Positions 51,058 through 63,677 of a stretch of 64,000 nucleotides of DNA are shown in pieces; position 1 is the stretch's first letter; each line of letters begins with the position of its first letter. The notes below the pieces were generated by a model, which saw only the letters and a list, made by a program, of their open reading frames with translations, was not told where the DNA came from and made no database searches. The position numbers and the translations under genes are program-made. The DNA is taken from positions 5,584,006 through 5,648,005 of the forward strand of contig CM021321.1 in the NCBI GenBank assembly GCA_010645155.1. The letters run 5' to 3'. The DNA is from Tigriopus japonicus (lineage: Eukaryota > Arthropoda > Copepoda > Harpacticoida > Harpacticidae).

Positions 51058-51352
51058 TGAAAGGGCTTATAACCGAAGCTGAAAGGAGGCTTAACCGAAA
51101 CCGTAAGAGGGCTTAACCGAAACCGAAAGAGGGCTTAACCGAAACCGAAAGAGGGCTTCACCGAAACCGAAAGAGGGCTTAACCAAAACCGAAACAGGGC
51201 TTAACAGAAATCGAAACAGGGCTTAACCGAAACCGAAAGAGGGCTTAACCGAAATCGAAAGAGGGCTCAACCGAAACCGAAAGAGGGCTTAACCGAAACC
51301 GAAAGAGGGCTTAACCAAAACCGAAAGAGGGCTTAGCCGAAACCGAAAGCAA
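51058..51352. repeat. 22-bp minisatellite, about 13-14 copies
   Basis: The unit is GGGCTTAACCGAAACCGAAA plus GA, repeated head to tail with scattered changes (CCAAAACC, AGAAATCG, ACAGGG variants). Confidence 0.93.
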
Positions 51353-51380
51353 CTTACTTCAAAATTACATGTGTGCAAAG

Positions 51381-51824
51381 GGGGGTGAGGCATGGTGTGG
51401 TGCGTACTGCGTCGGATTGTCGTGTGGATGGCTGGGGTTCGATCCCGGCTGACTGCCACTCTCCAAAAACTTAACTCTTCGGAGTCAAAATTTAGCATTT
51501 GAACCGTCTTTCAATGCAAATATCAAATCTTAAAACTCAACTCTTCAGAGTCAAAATTTAGCGTTGAACTGTCTTTCAATGCAAACTAGGCAAGCCCCGG
51601 TTTGATCAAGTCCTTCTGGCCTGTGGTATTTAGTTACATGCAGTAGTCACAGCCCTTGACGGCTTAAATGGGCGAACATGGGGTCATTCCCGAGGGTGAG
51701 GTAAAAATTAATGTTTGTTGACTTGTCCAAGTGGAGCGGCAATATCCCCATATGGCGGACAGCCTCTATCAGATCACAGCTGCGAAGCTGCGTTCTGACT
51801 CCAGTACAAATAAACAAACATGAA
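51381..51824 (+). repeat. tRNA-derived SINE (family 2) insertion with 7-bp target duplication
   Basis: B-box GGTTCGATCCC lies at 51436-51446. The body shares CTGTGGTATT, TGCAGTAGTCACAG, AAATGGGCGAAC, TTCCCGAGGGTGAGG and GGAGCGGCAATATCCCC with 29847-30122. An internal tandem duplication of about 65 bp (AACTCTTCGGAGTCAAAATT at about 51473 and again, with one change, near 51539) makes it longer than the 29.8-kb copy. TGCAAAG flanks it on both sides (51374-51380, 51825-51831). Confidence 0.85.
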
Positions 51825-52394
51825 TGCAAAGTTCATTGTAAAAGATTCAAATTGGTCATGTGTTCGATGTAATAGAAAATTTAAAAATCGAAAAACAGGT
51901 TTTAGAGGTTTTTGAACCAAAAACTCTTCGATTCTGTTGTCAAACTCTATTCCATATGGTCCATGTCTGCTTTCGGTTTCGGTAGGCATAACCAAAACTG
52001 ATATTTCGGCCGAAAGCGCTTTCAGTCCATCACTAATGCAATCCCTACTAAGGATGTTTACTAAAAAAGAATTTGTGGGCAGTAACACTAACCTCAACGC
52101 CATCAGAGTTAGAGTTTCACAAGGAAAGTCCCTTAAATGACTTTGTGGTCCAACATTTTGGACTCCCTTGATTGCTCCTCGACCCACCAAGATTTTTCGT
52201 ATATTTGCAATGCAAATGAGGTTAAAAATCGTCTGTAGTTGCAAGGGGAGCTACCAGAACCATCTACAGATCTAACCCCATCATCTAGACTGCAAAGGAA
52301 ACGTGCTGACCTGATCAATCACGCTGCTCCGCTTGTCCGCTTTCACGCAGGTCATTAGAAAAACAGGACAAAAAAGTGTGCTATTTGTCCGTAA

Positions 52395-53337
52395 AGGCTG
52401 GTCCACACATGAAACATTTGGGCTAGATTATTTGTCAAATATTCCGAAATTGTTTGGTGTTTGCCAAATGTTGCCTTTCTGTTGCTTCTACACGTGAACG
52501 TGCAGTTTGTCAAATATTTTTGCCCTTGGCCAAAGTGTTGCCTATTTTTTCAAATTGTTTCAAACTGGCACTGTCAAATAAATACTGTTTGAAAACCAGT
52601 CCCCTTTAGCAGAGTCCCGTAATATAGAAAGTGAATTGTATACTGCCACATATTGTCACTTTTCAACGACATTTTTTTTTCAATCTTGCTTTCTGCCCAA
52701 GACTTTTTCTTTCCTTCAGTGTCATTTAATTTGGGTGGAAAGTCTTACGCATAATGCCACGCTATGGACATTGACAATATCTACTGTCATTTTCAGTCAT
52801 TTTCTTGTCCCTCCCAACCATTTTAAGACCTCTACTCTCTACTGACATTTGGTTTTGTCCAGTTGGGTTTTGGTGAACATTGGCAATCATAACTGCCATT
52901 TGGCAAAGTTGCTGCCTTGTAAACTCCTCCGAACATGTCAGTTGACGCATTTGAGACGTGACTAGTCTATAACACTGCCAACTGATTATCGATGACTTTT
53001 GATGTCGTCCATTTCCGTGGATCCTTGCAATCTTTCACAAATGACTTTCAATTTTAGTGATCTTGATGCCAAAAGTTAGAGGATTATTGTTTTGTCCTTC
53101 AATCCATTAACTTGAAACTTTTTTCTTAACAATAATCGTTTCGTGATTGGACACCCTGCATGCATTGATGTGTATTTCGATTGTCGACGAGAAAAAGCTA
53201 GCCTAAGGACAAATAAATTTTCAACATGTTCAAAGTCAGAAATATTTGACAAACAGAAAATAATATTAGCCAGCAAGCTAATTTTGTCTTGGATTTGACC
53301 AAATATTTGCCGTTTTGTTTCACGTGTATACCAGCCT
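52395..53337. mobile_element. 943-bp PIF/Harbinger-like non-autonomous element
   Basis: Ends AGGCTGGTCCACACATGAAA and, inverted, AGGCTGGTATACACGTGAAA, flanked by TAA on both sides (52392-52394, 53338-53340). A 3-bp TAA duplication fits the PIF/Harbinger superfamily. The arms of about 130 bp share TTTGTCAAATATT-like blocks. The interior has no transposase, only short AT-rich frames. Confidence 0.75.
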
Positions 53338-54019
53338 TAACCCTCGTAGATTCCAGCGACTTTACAAGCAAGTTTAGGCAATTTTTTTGGTACCTGTCAT
53401 CTTGCAGGGCATCTTTTAGATGACTGTTTCTCCAGAAAGGTTGGAATAAGGTTGGCAAGTTAAAGTAGTCCAAGCCAATACGGGTCGGCGCTAGCTAGGG
53501 CGCTTGAAAATTCAAAACAAAGCTTCGAGTGATTGATGTTTTTTGCTCGTTGATTGAGGGTGATGTGGTAAATAGTTAGGCCAAATTTTGTTGAAATTTA
53601 TTAAAATGGCTTCATGAGGGCTTCCAACAACGGAAAACGACCGAAGAGACTTGCAGTTATGTGTTGCGTGGCCATAGAAATCGACAGAGAACAAAAATAT
53701 GAAACTATACAAATTCCTACGTAGACAATAATCAGGAACAAACTGTGGATCTGACGAAGACTGTCAAGAGATAAGACCAAACAAGAAGCATATAGCAAAA
53801 TCAATCTAAAGGTTATTGAAAGGTAAAAAAGTTCTCCTAATTTATCTTGGAAATGTTTTCTTATGATATTTGATACTTAAGATTTGCAATGTGCCATTTT
53901 AACTTGTTTTAACCAATGACTGAGTAGCATAATGATGACTCTTAATTATGCAATGAGATGTGATATCAGGATCATGAAGTGGGCACGAAACAAAGCAGAA
54001 AGAAGAAAGAAGGAACTCT

Positions 54020-54445
54020 GGACAATGGGACATGCATAAAGGTTGCTCAAGTGAGCGTTTTAAACAATACCGCTGGGGGTAAAACAGGGCCGTTGGTTGT
54101 GCTGAGTTGCTTGGATCATTTTGACAAATCCAAGTCATTTCAATTTCAGCGTGTTTTCAATGACTCTAGGTCCCAGGAAATGATTGCTATTTTACATTTA
54201 GATACCTCTGCTTACACCTGGTCGATAATATGCTCAGTTTATTTGATAGAAAATGAGATTTATTAAATTATACATTCCAAGAAAGAAGCTGAAGAACTAT
54301 TTCATTTCTATTATATTATTTACTTTATATTATCATTTTTGATTACTGTTAAGTCCTACTTTTGTAGCAGCACTAGGCTTGCTTAAGTACTTTTTATTTA
54401 AATTTTATCACCATGAAAATGAATTTTGCTTATTTTTGACCATTA
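54020..54445. mobile_element. Inverted-repeat element, family A, copy 3 (right end missing)
   Basis: Starts GGACATGCATAAAGGTTGC and follows copy 1 through its arm (AAGTGAGCGTTTTAAAC, AAAACAGGGCCGTTGG) and interior (GTTAAGTCCTACTTTTG at about 54350). It ends near 54445 without the inverted right arm, so it is truncated. Confidence 0.65.
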
Positions 54446-54911
54446 TTTTTCACAAAGTCTAAATTGTATATGAACCAGACGAATGAGAAAAATGGAATCC
54501 CAACTTGCTTACACTGTCATCTCCCATTCATACGTCGTCATTAGTTTAGAAACAATTTGTTTGCTTTAATTTACATTCAGTTTTAAGTTTTGAAATTTCA
54601 GTTTTTGGGAACAATATCATAGATACTTTTCCATCATGGCTGTTTCTTAGGCCTTTGATTTTTAGAACCGTTGCTCTGTTATCATCAACATTTGTTACTT
54701 GTTTGGATTGATACGAGTAGAAGCTATTTTAGTACTAAGAAACAACTTTCACGTACAAGAGGGAGCTGCATTTCAGATTTGTTGACAAGATTCGAGCAAG
54801 GACAGCTGACGCGCGGATTTTTGTAAACGTCGTTAGTGTGATTGCCAATAGGACCCTAGGTAGGTGGAAGGTGTGCTGAACTGGTAAGTAATTTTTTGGA
54901 TTTTTGTTTTT

Positions 54912-55146
54912 GGATTGTTGGTGCTAGGGTCGGAGGGTTGAGTCTCGCCCGGCCAGCGAAGCTAGCCATCACATCGTCCAAATAGTTCCGATAGGCAATT
55001 TTAAGTCCGGTTTCAGAATGGTTCTTCCTCTGTGGGTGTGAAGTAGCGTCTAAAAGTTTCCTTGAAAAAGGTCGGGGAGGAGAAACGAACCTGGGACCTT
55101 TCTCACTATAGGAAGCTGCGCTAACCACGACGCCACGTCTCCTCCC
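54912..55146 (-). repeat. tRNA-derived SINE (family 1), nearly complete
   Basis: Read on the - strand: head GGGAGGAGACGTGGCGTCG, A-box TGGTTAGCGCAG, B-box-like GGTTCGTTTCTCC (one change from the consensus), body and 3' end GGTCGGGGAGG... to CTAGCACCAACAATCC. The 3' end is followed on the left by A-rich sequence in this orientation. Confidence 0.85.
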
Positions 55147-56689
55147 TACTTATGGATTTAAATGGATTTTTTTTTCACTCTGGAATCCCAAAAACAAATG
55201 CTATTTTGTCAAACCGGGTCTTTGAGGGTTAAGATAACTGAAGCAATGTCGCAAAAAGTTTGATTGAAATCAGAAGGCTTGGAATAGGGGGGAATGAAAA
55301 TTTCAAGTGTTTAATTTGGTTAGATTTTCATAGAAGCTGTATTACTCCTTGATTTTAGGCTTATTTCTGAGACAAATCATGTTTCTACCAACGTACGATC
55401 GAAGTTCACAAGACTTGGCTTTTACTAAAATAGCTAAACTCAATGTATAAATCTATTTTCTTAGATATTGAATAGGGGGAATAGTCAAGGAAAAAAATTA
55501 CGTAGTCTTTGCATCACATAACGGGAATATTGCACTTCTTTGTCGTGAAGCAATGAAACAAATAATTTAAAATTCAAATAGTGCAAGTGACTAGAGGGGC
55601 AATAACAAAGCAAATATGGAGCAAAAGGTATAAGTATCACGAATTCAAGGGATCTCAAAAGCGGTAACAATTTGTAGTAGTATCCAAATTAGTATGGTCA
55701 ATATGTGGTCTGGCTTTCAAGCCTGCCCGTCGGAAAGAGGGAAGAGAATTATTTCTTTTACCGCTAATTTTACTCCTTCAACTTTGATGACTTACTTAAT
55801 TTTATCAATCTATTTCTGATTAACGTTACTTATATTGTAAAAATGAGACTTCAAAGAATCTTAACTAATCTTTCAAGTTGTTTTCATGTCAATATCCTGC
55901 TTTTTCCAATGATCATGTAATCGAATTGTATTTGTTTTTTAATGTCACGTTAAATTAATTGTCATTTAGGGTATATAAACCATGGAATTAAGGATTCTTT
56001 CTTCCGCCACTTTCACCACCTAAATTATGTAACTTTAGGCTGGTGTCACTAGCGATATCCATTCCCTTTCAGGTTCCCAATCAAGTTATGTAGCCTGAGT
56101 TGGAAGAAACGCCATGGTGCAGCAATTGGAACGCCATGTTTCGAAACGCCATGGGTGCTCTACTGCGCTCTCTCCCCTTTCATCACAGATTTTCAAATGC
56201 ACGATCTTTGAGGGACACTTTCGGCATTTAATGAATTGGTCAGAGCATAATTAACATATTTTCGTTTTTAGTGTTTTATATTTAAATTATTACGCAAAAA
56301 TAGAGAATAACTTAACAACAAGGTTTTCTAAGTCGAAAGATATGAGGAGAAAGAATGTTGACGATTGAGAGTAATTCATTGGGTTTGCTTAATTGCAAGC
56401 AATTGCCGTGTCTTCTTAAGAGTCGAGAAAAAAGTTTTGCCATTTAAAGAATATTTATAGATCTGTCTAGGCTTAAAAAACAATCTTGCAAAATTAAAAC
56501 GAAACACGTTGAGGGATTTAACAACGGCTATGTCAAGATCAATTTTAGTGTCTAATCCAATTCAAATCTATATAATCTATATTATCTATATAATTCAAAT
56601 CCGTTAATAAAACCGATAGATAAAAACTGGTTCGCACTATAAATATTTTTTCTTCTGAATAACAGGAGACGAGCAAAGAGTCCTAATTG

Positions 56690-56775
56690 GTCAAAACAGA
56701 GTGAGTAGTCTTTAGATGAGCGTGGGTTCAAATACCGCCCTCGCATAGAAAGTGGGAAAAGAGGAAAATTCTTTG
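56690..56775 (+). repeat. Possible tRNA-like SINE fragment
   Basis: TAGTCTTTAGATGAGCGTGGGTTCAAATACC has a B-box-like GGTTCAAATACC at about 56727. No second copy was found, so this is tentative. Confidence 0.25.
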
Positions 56776-57569
56776 ATAACTCAAATGGCTATAAAATTAC
56801 TAAATGACGTAGTGATGTAGAAATGATGTAGAAAAGTTGGATTAAAGGACAGATACTTTGTAGTGGATGTCAATAAATGCTCAAATAATCAAGGAATGAA
56901 ATTCCAAAGCCTTGCAAATAGTTTTGCAAAATCATTGCCTCGAAATTTTGAATCTTTTTTCCTCTTAGTTCGGAAAGCAACAATGGAGAGGCAACCGAAA
57001 ATGTCTAGTGTCTAAAGATACAAATCAGTAACGTCAATTTAAGTATTGCGACACTTGTAAAGCAGATTTTTGCACAACGTAAAATTTTGATTTCTTCCCA
57101 ACCCAAGTGCAATAACATGTTGGCTGAACAAGAGGTCTGAAGTTTTATAATGATAATCCTGTCAGTTGCATGTTTACTCAACAAAGAGATGTTTTGAATT
57201 TTTGATTAGTCAATCGCTAAACCAAATCACTACTCAAAACTCATCGGGTTCCAGACTCATGGATCAAAGTCAAAATAAGGGATGTTGCAAATAAAACCCA
57301 ATCTTGCTCTTCAGTGGAGCGTTTTGCATTATTTTGGTTCTCTCTCAAGGGTTGTCCAAGGACTATGCAATAATAAGAGATGTCATGAAACCCCCATATT
57401 TTGGAATAAAAAATTGTTTGAAATTCTCTCAAAAATGTTAAAATATCCCTAGTTACATTAAAACTAGTCGAAAAACTAAAATGAAATGATCGGTCCAAAG
57501 TAAAATCAACACCAAGCATAGTCCTATCTTTAGTCTGTGGCGAAATTGATTAGAAACCGGTAGTTTACC

Positions 57570-58250
57570 TTAGCACGGCCCTCTTAAAGCCTAGTTTTTA
57601 ATCTAAAACTCCTATTTTGGGCAATTTTTACCTAAAACTAAGTTTTCAACCTAAAGATAACTTTTTTTTCGCCTTTTTAGGACAATTTTGACCTAAAACT
57701 AAGTTTTCAACCTAATTTTAACTTTTTTTTCTTATCCTGTAATCATTTGCACAATAAGGTTTCTTACCCCAGTGTCTGTAAAAAACAAAACACAGGAACA
57801 AAGGAAGAAAGACGAGGAGTGGGAGCCAAATCGATTTTCATCCCATTAACATGCCAAACCAGCGTTACCAGGTGGTTTCAGGCCGACATTGCCAAAAGTT
57901 GTTTGAAATATTGCCAATTTGGGCGCTCAATACTATTTTTGAAGCCACATTCTGCCACCTGTGAGCGAAAATTTTCTCGTTTGCAATCATTTCGTCTCGT
58001 TTTTTTGGGCGCTAAATTTTCAATCTTTTTTTTTAAGTCGAAAAATTTCCTAGCTCGTTTTCAGGTCGAAAACATCCAATCTCGTTTTTTAGGTCAAAAA
58101 TTTCCGATCTCGTTTTTTTTGGTCGAATTTTTTTGCCTGCCCTTCCACTTCACAAATTTTACTGCCACAAGCTTTTCCATACTGCCATTTTCTGCCACTT
58201 CCCCATCCCCTTCTCCCCCCACCTCCACTGACAAATAAAATTTTCACTGC
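57570..58250. repeat. T-rich degenerate tandem repeats
   Basis: CCTAAAACTAAGTTTTCAACC occurs twice, in near-identical form, at about 57631 and 57692. Variants of 'TCTCGTTTTTTAGGTCGAAAA' recur at 58000-58130. The 163-codon frame at 57747-58238 is produced by this repetition. Confidence 0.6.
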
Positions 58251-58547
58251 TCAAGTGCTTTTACTCTTGCGTGCAAAGAGTAAGGTGCTGTAGAGCAATA
58301 AATAAAAGGCTAAGTTTGGTCTGAAAAGCTTCTGAAAAAGGTGTATTCAACCTATAAAAAACTAAAATGTAATTTTGGGCAACCTAATTATGTCATAATT
58401 TGCCCGAAAAGTTAACCTAAAATATTCAGCTCTACTTATAACTAACCTGAAGTGTAACTTTTAGCTTCCTTCAGAAACGGAAATAACATAACTGGAATGC
58501 CATTGACTATGGATTCAATTGGTTTTCATGCAAATTTTGCCCATTGG

Positions 58548-58650
58548 AATAAAGCTAATCTCTGCGTCCTGAGACGTAAAACCGAACCGGCGACCTTGCT
58601 CCGAAAAGGAAGTCCGTCTATACACTTTGCTACAATCCCTCTTCTCCCTC
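58548..58650 (-). repeat. Possible tRNA-derived SINE head (third type)
   Basis: On the - strand a GATTGTAGCAAAGTGTATAG segment (A-box-like TAGCAAAGTG) is followed about 40 bp on by CCGGTTCGGTTTTAC (B-box-like). Only one copy is seen. Confidence 0.35.
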
Positions 58651-59589
58651 CCCAATCTTGGTTCAAAAGCCAATAGAGCATCAAAAGGCTATATGAACCC
58701 ATTCTCATGAAAATAAGGACATTTCTGAAGGCTCTGGCTTCCTTTTTTATTGCTAGTATACTTCTAGGTGAACACAAAGTTTACAAGATATGAAATCGTG
58801 CTATGTGCATCATTGGATTCATAGTTTTTACTGTTTAAAGTTGGACTCAAGATCCGAAATTTCAGTGAAGTTTTATGAGGAAATTAAGCCACATGTTGTA
58901 TAGTAAAGTTAATAGGGTAGGTGATTGATCCAATTTCAACATTTAGGAGCTTGAATTTTTTGACACGCTTAAAAAGCTACCAAAAGGTATTTCTTAAAAA
59001 ACCGAAAAGTATAAAATACATAAATCTGACAAATTAAGCCAGATTTATATGCTGATACATTTTGCTTATCGTTATAAATTACGCAAGAATAACAAAAATA
59101 TGGTGGTCTAAGGTAATCGAAAACAAAAGTCATTCTTGTTTAGTTGTTCCCTTTGAATTTTGGTTGATGGATTCAGGTAGATTTACCAAATCGCATCCAG
59201 GTATACAAGCAAATCTTATACAAACGTAGAAAATGTTAATTCAGTGACAAATAATGATCGAAATGTACAAGTCTAAGTCATTTTTACCTCATATCCATTG
59301 ACGACCTTCGAAACCCACATAATATATTGAGTTTAACTTAGGCTGAGATCAGCTGATGAATTGTCAAGCTCAGGAGAACCCTCGATACTGAGCTTTCTGT
59401 CAAGGTATGAATTATTACTAGAAGGCTGAAATGTAACCGATTCCTTTTGAAGTATCGTTCATTTGCCTGGAACTAAGGTTGTTCTCTAACGAATTTGGCT
59501 CGGTGGTAAAAATGATCTATGAGGTTGAAGGTTGGAAGTTTTGAAGAAAACTAAACATGCGCTATTAAAAGATTTGATGTCATACTTAC

Positions 59590-60445
59590 TTTGACCAAGA
59601 TGCACCCTTTTCATCCAAGGATAGATATGTGGGGGGCCATTTGGGCTTGATTTCGAGTCACTGGAATTTGAACTGTTGGATTTATTTGAACTGGTTGTAT
59701 TATTGCCAGTGGCTGTTGAGCTTCGGTGATCTATGGAATCATTTTGACTTTTAGTGGCTGAGCCAGGAGAGGATGCGGTTAAAGCTGGAGATAATGGAGG
59801 TTGGCTTTCTGGAGTCTTTGGGCCTAAGGACTGACAAGAGGGTTGGGGCGTTTCACTATCTGAGGCGCGACTCAGGTCTTGGGGTGATCCTAAATTTGTT
59901 CCACTATCGGCCGACCCGTTGAGGCCGGGCGTTGCCGCACTGGGATGGTATTTACAACTTGAATTCACAATCAGGTTGCTACTTGAAGGACTTTGGTTTG
60001 CACTATTGCCTCTTTGGCCTGTTGACGTATAGTCACCACGTACATGAGATGGACCAATATTGCTCGAATTGGATCCGTTTGAGGTGGGTCCACCAACATT
60101 CACGACACGCCCATTGCCCGACGCTCGGCCCCCACCCGCGACCCCAGCGCCACCACTCCCACCCGTAACGCTTGTGTTACCGTCCACCCCACCCCCTTCG
60201 CCACTGACAGGAACGCCTCCAGGCACACTGTTGGCTCCACCACTGCCCACCCCACCCCCTGAGCCCATCATTAGAGTATACTGTCCATATTGTTGAGCAT
60301 GAGCAGCCGCAGTTATGTTGGGGGAGTAACAATTGGGATAACTCATGCCATAATAGTCTTGGCTTGACTGTGACACCGCATTTTGACCGGCTTGTTGATC
60401 GGCATAGCATTGAGCTAGGCTATTGACAAACTGGTAAGAACTCAT
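59590..60445 (-). CDS. Scr: Sex combs reduced exon 1: N-terminal region and YPWM hexapeptide
   Basis: First coding exon, 285 codons plus one base. The ATG at 60443-60445 gives MSSYQFVNSLAQCY, the conserved Scr/Hox5 N-terminus. Features in order: DYYGMSYPNCYSPN (30-43), a long Gly/Ser/Val-rich linker (61-120), SPQDLS (187-192, also present in insect Scr), a Pro/Ser/Thr-rich region (199-230), an Asn/Ser run (248-269) and YPWM (275-278) followed by KRVHLGQ. The donor GTAAGTAT starts at 59589. The full protein is 416 residues, close to insect Scr in length. The Gly-rich linker is encoded by a GC-rich tract (60105-60275) that creates several long shadow frames. The open frame continues 34 codons past the donor, but splicing is far better supported. 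Confidence 0.97.
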
Positions 60446-61600
60446 CCTAGTTGATTGTTTCCTCCACTCACTAGTTCATTTCTCCGGCTGATTTCGTGAC
60501 ACAGACAATCACCGTGGGTTGACAACTGCACAAGAGGTAGCACCTAATAAATGTTGGCATGTGACCGGACACGATAATTCAGAACAGTTACGACCAATTG
60601 CAAGAGCATTAATAATTGTAATGATAGTAATGGTATGAATGAAGAAAGTCATTCCTTTTCTTTCTATCATGTTTCTCACTTTCCCATGAACCCTTCCGCT
60701 CGTATTGACAATCTGAGAATCCGTTCGTCAGTTGATTCCTCAAGCGGATCTTAAATCGGCGACGTCACTCATTTTTTGAGGATTCAGAACAAGAGAACGA
60801 ACTTCTGCGACTCACTCGTCTCTCAGAAATTACTAGGTAGTTTGCGGAGCGATTGCTCTATAAGCAGGTCTTCCATCCTATTGGCTGTGGTAGCGGCAGT
60901 TGGGCCGACGACACAGAAACAGGGGGGAGACAACAGGGAGCAAGCAACCAAAGCACGGACGGACAGACCGAGGGAAGGAAGCAACTAAGCGAGCTGAACG
61001 AACGGCAAAGGAAGACGACACGAGGACGAGAGAGCGTCAGCCGATCGAGCACGAAGGAACGAAGGCATGTTCCACTAGGACGGCAGCTCTAGCTAGCAAC
61101 AGGACCAATAGCAGCATCCACCATCCAGCCTAATGACGATCAAATCAAATCTGCCGACATCGCACTAGCAGTAGCCACAGCCGATCCAGGAGCATTTCTA
61201 ACGAAAATAGTAGTTCAAGCAAGGGAAGTAGAAGTAAGAAGTAGTAGTAGCAGCAATAGCACAAAACCAAGGCTAGTGAAGCACTTTGAGATAGTTGAAA
61301 AACATTGCTCGTCAATGCAGCACTTGCCATGTAAGCTAATGATGAATGCCGGATTGGGGCACGACTCCAGTAAGAAACAGAAGGGAAAAATACAGACAGG
61401 CATCTGAGACTACATCATCAAACGCTTTCATATCGACGATTGCCTTGATAATTTAGACGATGTAAATCAATGAAAATAGTTACTCGTCTGTTTTAAGTAT
61501 GTGGTCGGTTTGGTAGCTTGGGCAGGTTTCAATCTAATCCACGGAGGACGGCAGGAATTCGTCTGTATGTGCCTGATCTAGAGAATGTGATATTTTGCTT
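60446..61600 (-). promoter_or_regulatory. Scr: Scr upstream / 5' UTR region
   Basis: GC-richer sequence upstream of the Scr ATG, densest at 60840-61130, with a CRE-like GACGTCAC (60761-60768) and AGT/AGC-type low complexity (61210-61262). Several overlapping frames are open because of composition. It is probably the leader and proximal promoter of Scr. No core element on the - strand could be fixed. TATAAG at about 60859 is on the + strand and is not assigned to Scr. Confidence 0.4.
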
Positions 61601-63670
61601 CTTGAAAAAGCGCCCCACTAATGGAAGGACGATTTGATTGTCTTAATGGAAAAAGGGCTGTGAACTTTTATGGGTGTACTTATTATTTAAGAATTTCTTT
61701 CAGGGTCTTCAAAATAGGTCTGGCTTCTACGAGCAAAGTGTTATTTATTGTGAAACATCAAAAAAGACGAAATGATAAAAAAAAACTTTTTTGTTCCTAA
61801 TAAAATTGATGCCCAGCTAACGTATGTATGTATGTATGTATGTATGTATGTATGTATGTATGTATGTATGTATGTATGTATGTACCGTATTTGGGTCCAT
61901 GCTTATAAATTGTTAGTAAAAATGATAAAAGACATGACAGAAATGGTTTTTGCAATAAACTAATATAAAGTAGTAAGAAAAAAAGGGAAAGAGATGAAAG
62001 CAAGGTGGGCCTAACAATTATACATACGTGGCAAAGGTCATTTAATCATTTACTTTCAAACACTGTTGTCGCCAAAATATAATTCAGTCCAAAGCCTTTC
62101 ACTTGATGGCTTTCTCGAATAATATTTGGGGCAGATTAACTGACATACTTTGTCAAAAGACATACTAAAGGTGAGACCCGCCAAATTTGCTACATCGTCT
62201 CCAAGAAATCATTCTGCGATCTGCTTTAGTTACTCATTGGATTGTGTGACAACCCAAAATGTTCAAAACCCATTGACCGGTTATCACCTGTTTTCAACAC
62301 TTTGGATTCTATCAAAAAACTTGAGTATGTAGAGGTTGTCTCCGGACGAGACTTGAGCCATTTACCTGACGAATGCTGTTAATTGGAATTGCATCGTTAG
62401 CAAACACTATGGACTTTCTCGTAATTACCTTGACCTGTCAATTACACGACAATTATACTCCGAATAATGTTTAATGACTCATTTCTTTTTCAATGTGACT
62501 TTTGTCGAAAAAAACAAATGCTTCCTTGAAAAAAAGCCAAAAGACCTTATAAAAGCAGAAGAGTTCAACTAAGAAACCAGGTAAAGGTCAAACATTTGAT
62601 ATGGTAGAATCTTATTTTTTACCTGAATATCTGAAAATGGGGGAACGAGACATTCAAAGTGACCAGTATGATACAGAAGGCTTAAAAAATGACTCTATAT
62701 GAATCTTAGCTTCCACATAACTGATTAGGAAAATCAGTTATGTAATACAGTTTTAAAGTACGCTTGAACAAAAGTTAAGCAAAGCACTTGTAGTGTACCT
62801 TGGTGCATACAAAATATGTGAGCAAAAGGTTCATGGGAATATTTTATCAACAACAGGTATTATTTTTAATATTATCAACTAAAGGTACACACACATACAT
62901 ACCACACACACACATTGTATTTCAAGCATAGTAACCACCATTTGTTCATCAGAATAACAAAACTAATCTCCTGCTGACTAATGGATATGTTTTATGCACA
63001 CCCTTTTCATGACTGTCAGCCAATGTGACCTCTTAATTCTTCTGGAGATTCCTAAAATTACAATGAAACCCAACCCAAACCATTGCTCTGTCAGACCTTT
63101 TTATGAGCTTTGCTTTCGCTTGAGTTGCCAAATTTGGCCACACTTTTTTCTCTTGTCATCAGTCATCACTGATCATTAGAGCAAGGATTAAAAAGTAAAG
63201 ATGTAAATTTTCACCTTTTTTTGCCTTTTTGATGGATACAACTTTTTTCAATCAAAAATATTATTTCACTTTTTTTAACCACATTTGTATATATTTATTG
63301 CATTTGTGTCTCACTGCAAATTTTTGAATAAATATTCAACAAAGTACTTTCATAATTTGCTCTTTCACGCAAATTTGCCGCTTTTTTTTGGGGGGGGGGG
63401 CCGGTGTATGTGCTCTTTGGGCCCTTTGCGTCTTGTGCTTTTCAAGTCCAAGGATCAAACCATACAAACATTTTCTAATCACTTTTGCAAACTTTTCCGA
63501 CAAACTGAAAATAAATAACAATTTTTTGTGCATGCCATTTTGTCAAAACAAACTTATTTCTCTGTGACAATTTTTCAAAATCTCTTTCAAAACAAGCTTT
63601 TGAAAGAGTACAAAAGATGGTGCTGCAAGACAAAAAAACTAGAATTGGATGTGGCTCCTCCAAGAAATTT
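61600..63670. other. AT-rich flank upstream of Scr
   Basis: No recognised gene. It contains a GTAT microsatellite, a CA-rich stretch (62882-62916) and a T8-G11 homopolymer junction at 63382-63400, which is error-prone in sequencing. Confidence 0.45.
61822..61884. repeat. GTAT tetranucleotide microsatellite, about 16 units
   Basis: An uninterrupted 63-bp run. The repeated MYVCMYVC and YIHT frames on the two strands come from it. Confidence 0.97.
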
Positions 63671-63677
63671 ACCGATA

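Larger units (their letters stand above)
51046..52035. mobile_element. Repeat element with CCGAAAGAGGGCTTAA array and nested SINE
   Basis: The left end GACGGACTGAAAGGGCTT and right end, inverted, GATGGACTGAAAGCGCTT look like terminal inverted repeats. Behind the left end sits the 22-bp array, and behind that a SINE inserted at 51381-51824. The short relative at 23865-24000 shows the uninterrupted order. Superfamily unknown. Confidence 0.6.

Noticed and set aside
51774..52244. 156-codon - strand frame
   Set aside because: Crosses the SINE tail, the repeat element and its right terminus; not a coherent gene.
57747..58238. 163-codon + strand frame
   Set aside because: TTG start, composed of T-rich tandem repeats, no domain.
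58851..58866. AGATCCGAAATTTC in the Scr intron resembles part of mir-10
   Set aside because: Only the middle matches. The ACCCTGT seed is absent and no complementary arm lies within hairpin distance.
59486..59589. Continuation of Scr exon 1 past the YPWM region as an unspliced C-terminus
   Set aside because: A perfect GTAAGTAT donor and the correct linker on joining to exon 2 make splicing the clear reading.
61797..62003. Tyr/His/Thr repeat peptide frame
   Set aside because: Product of the GTAT microsatellite.
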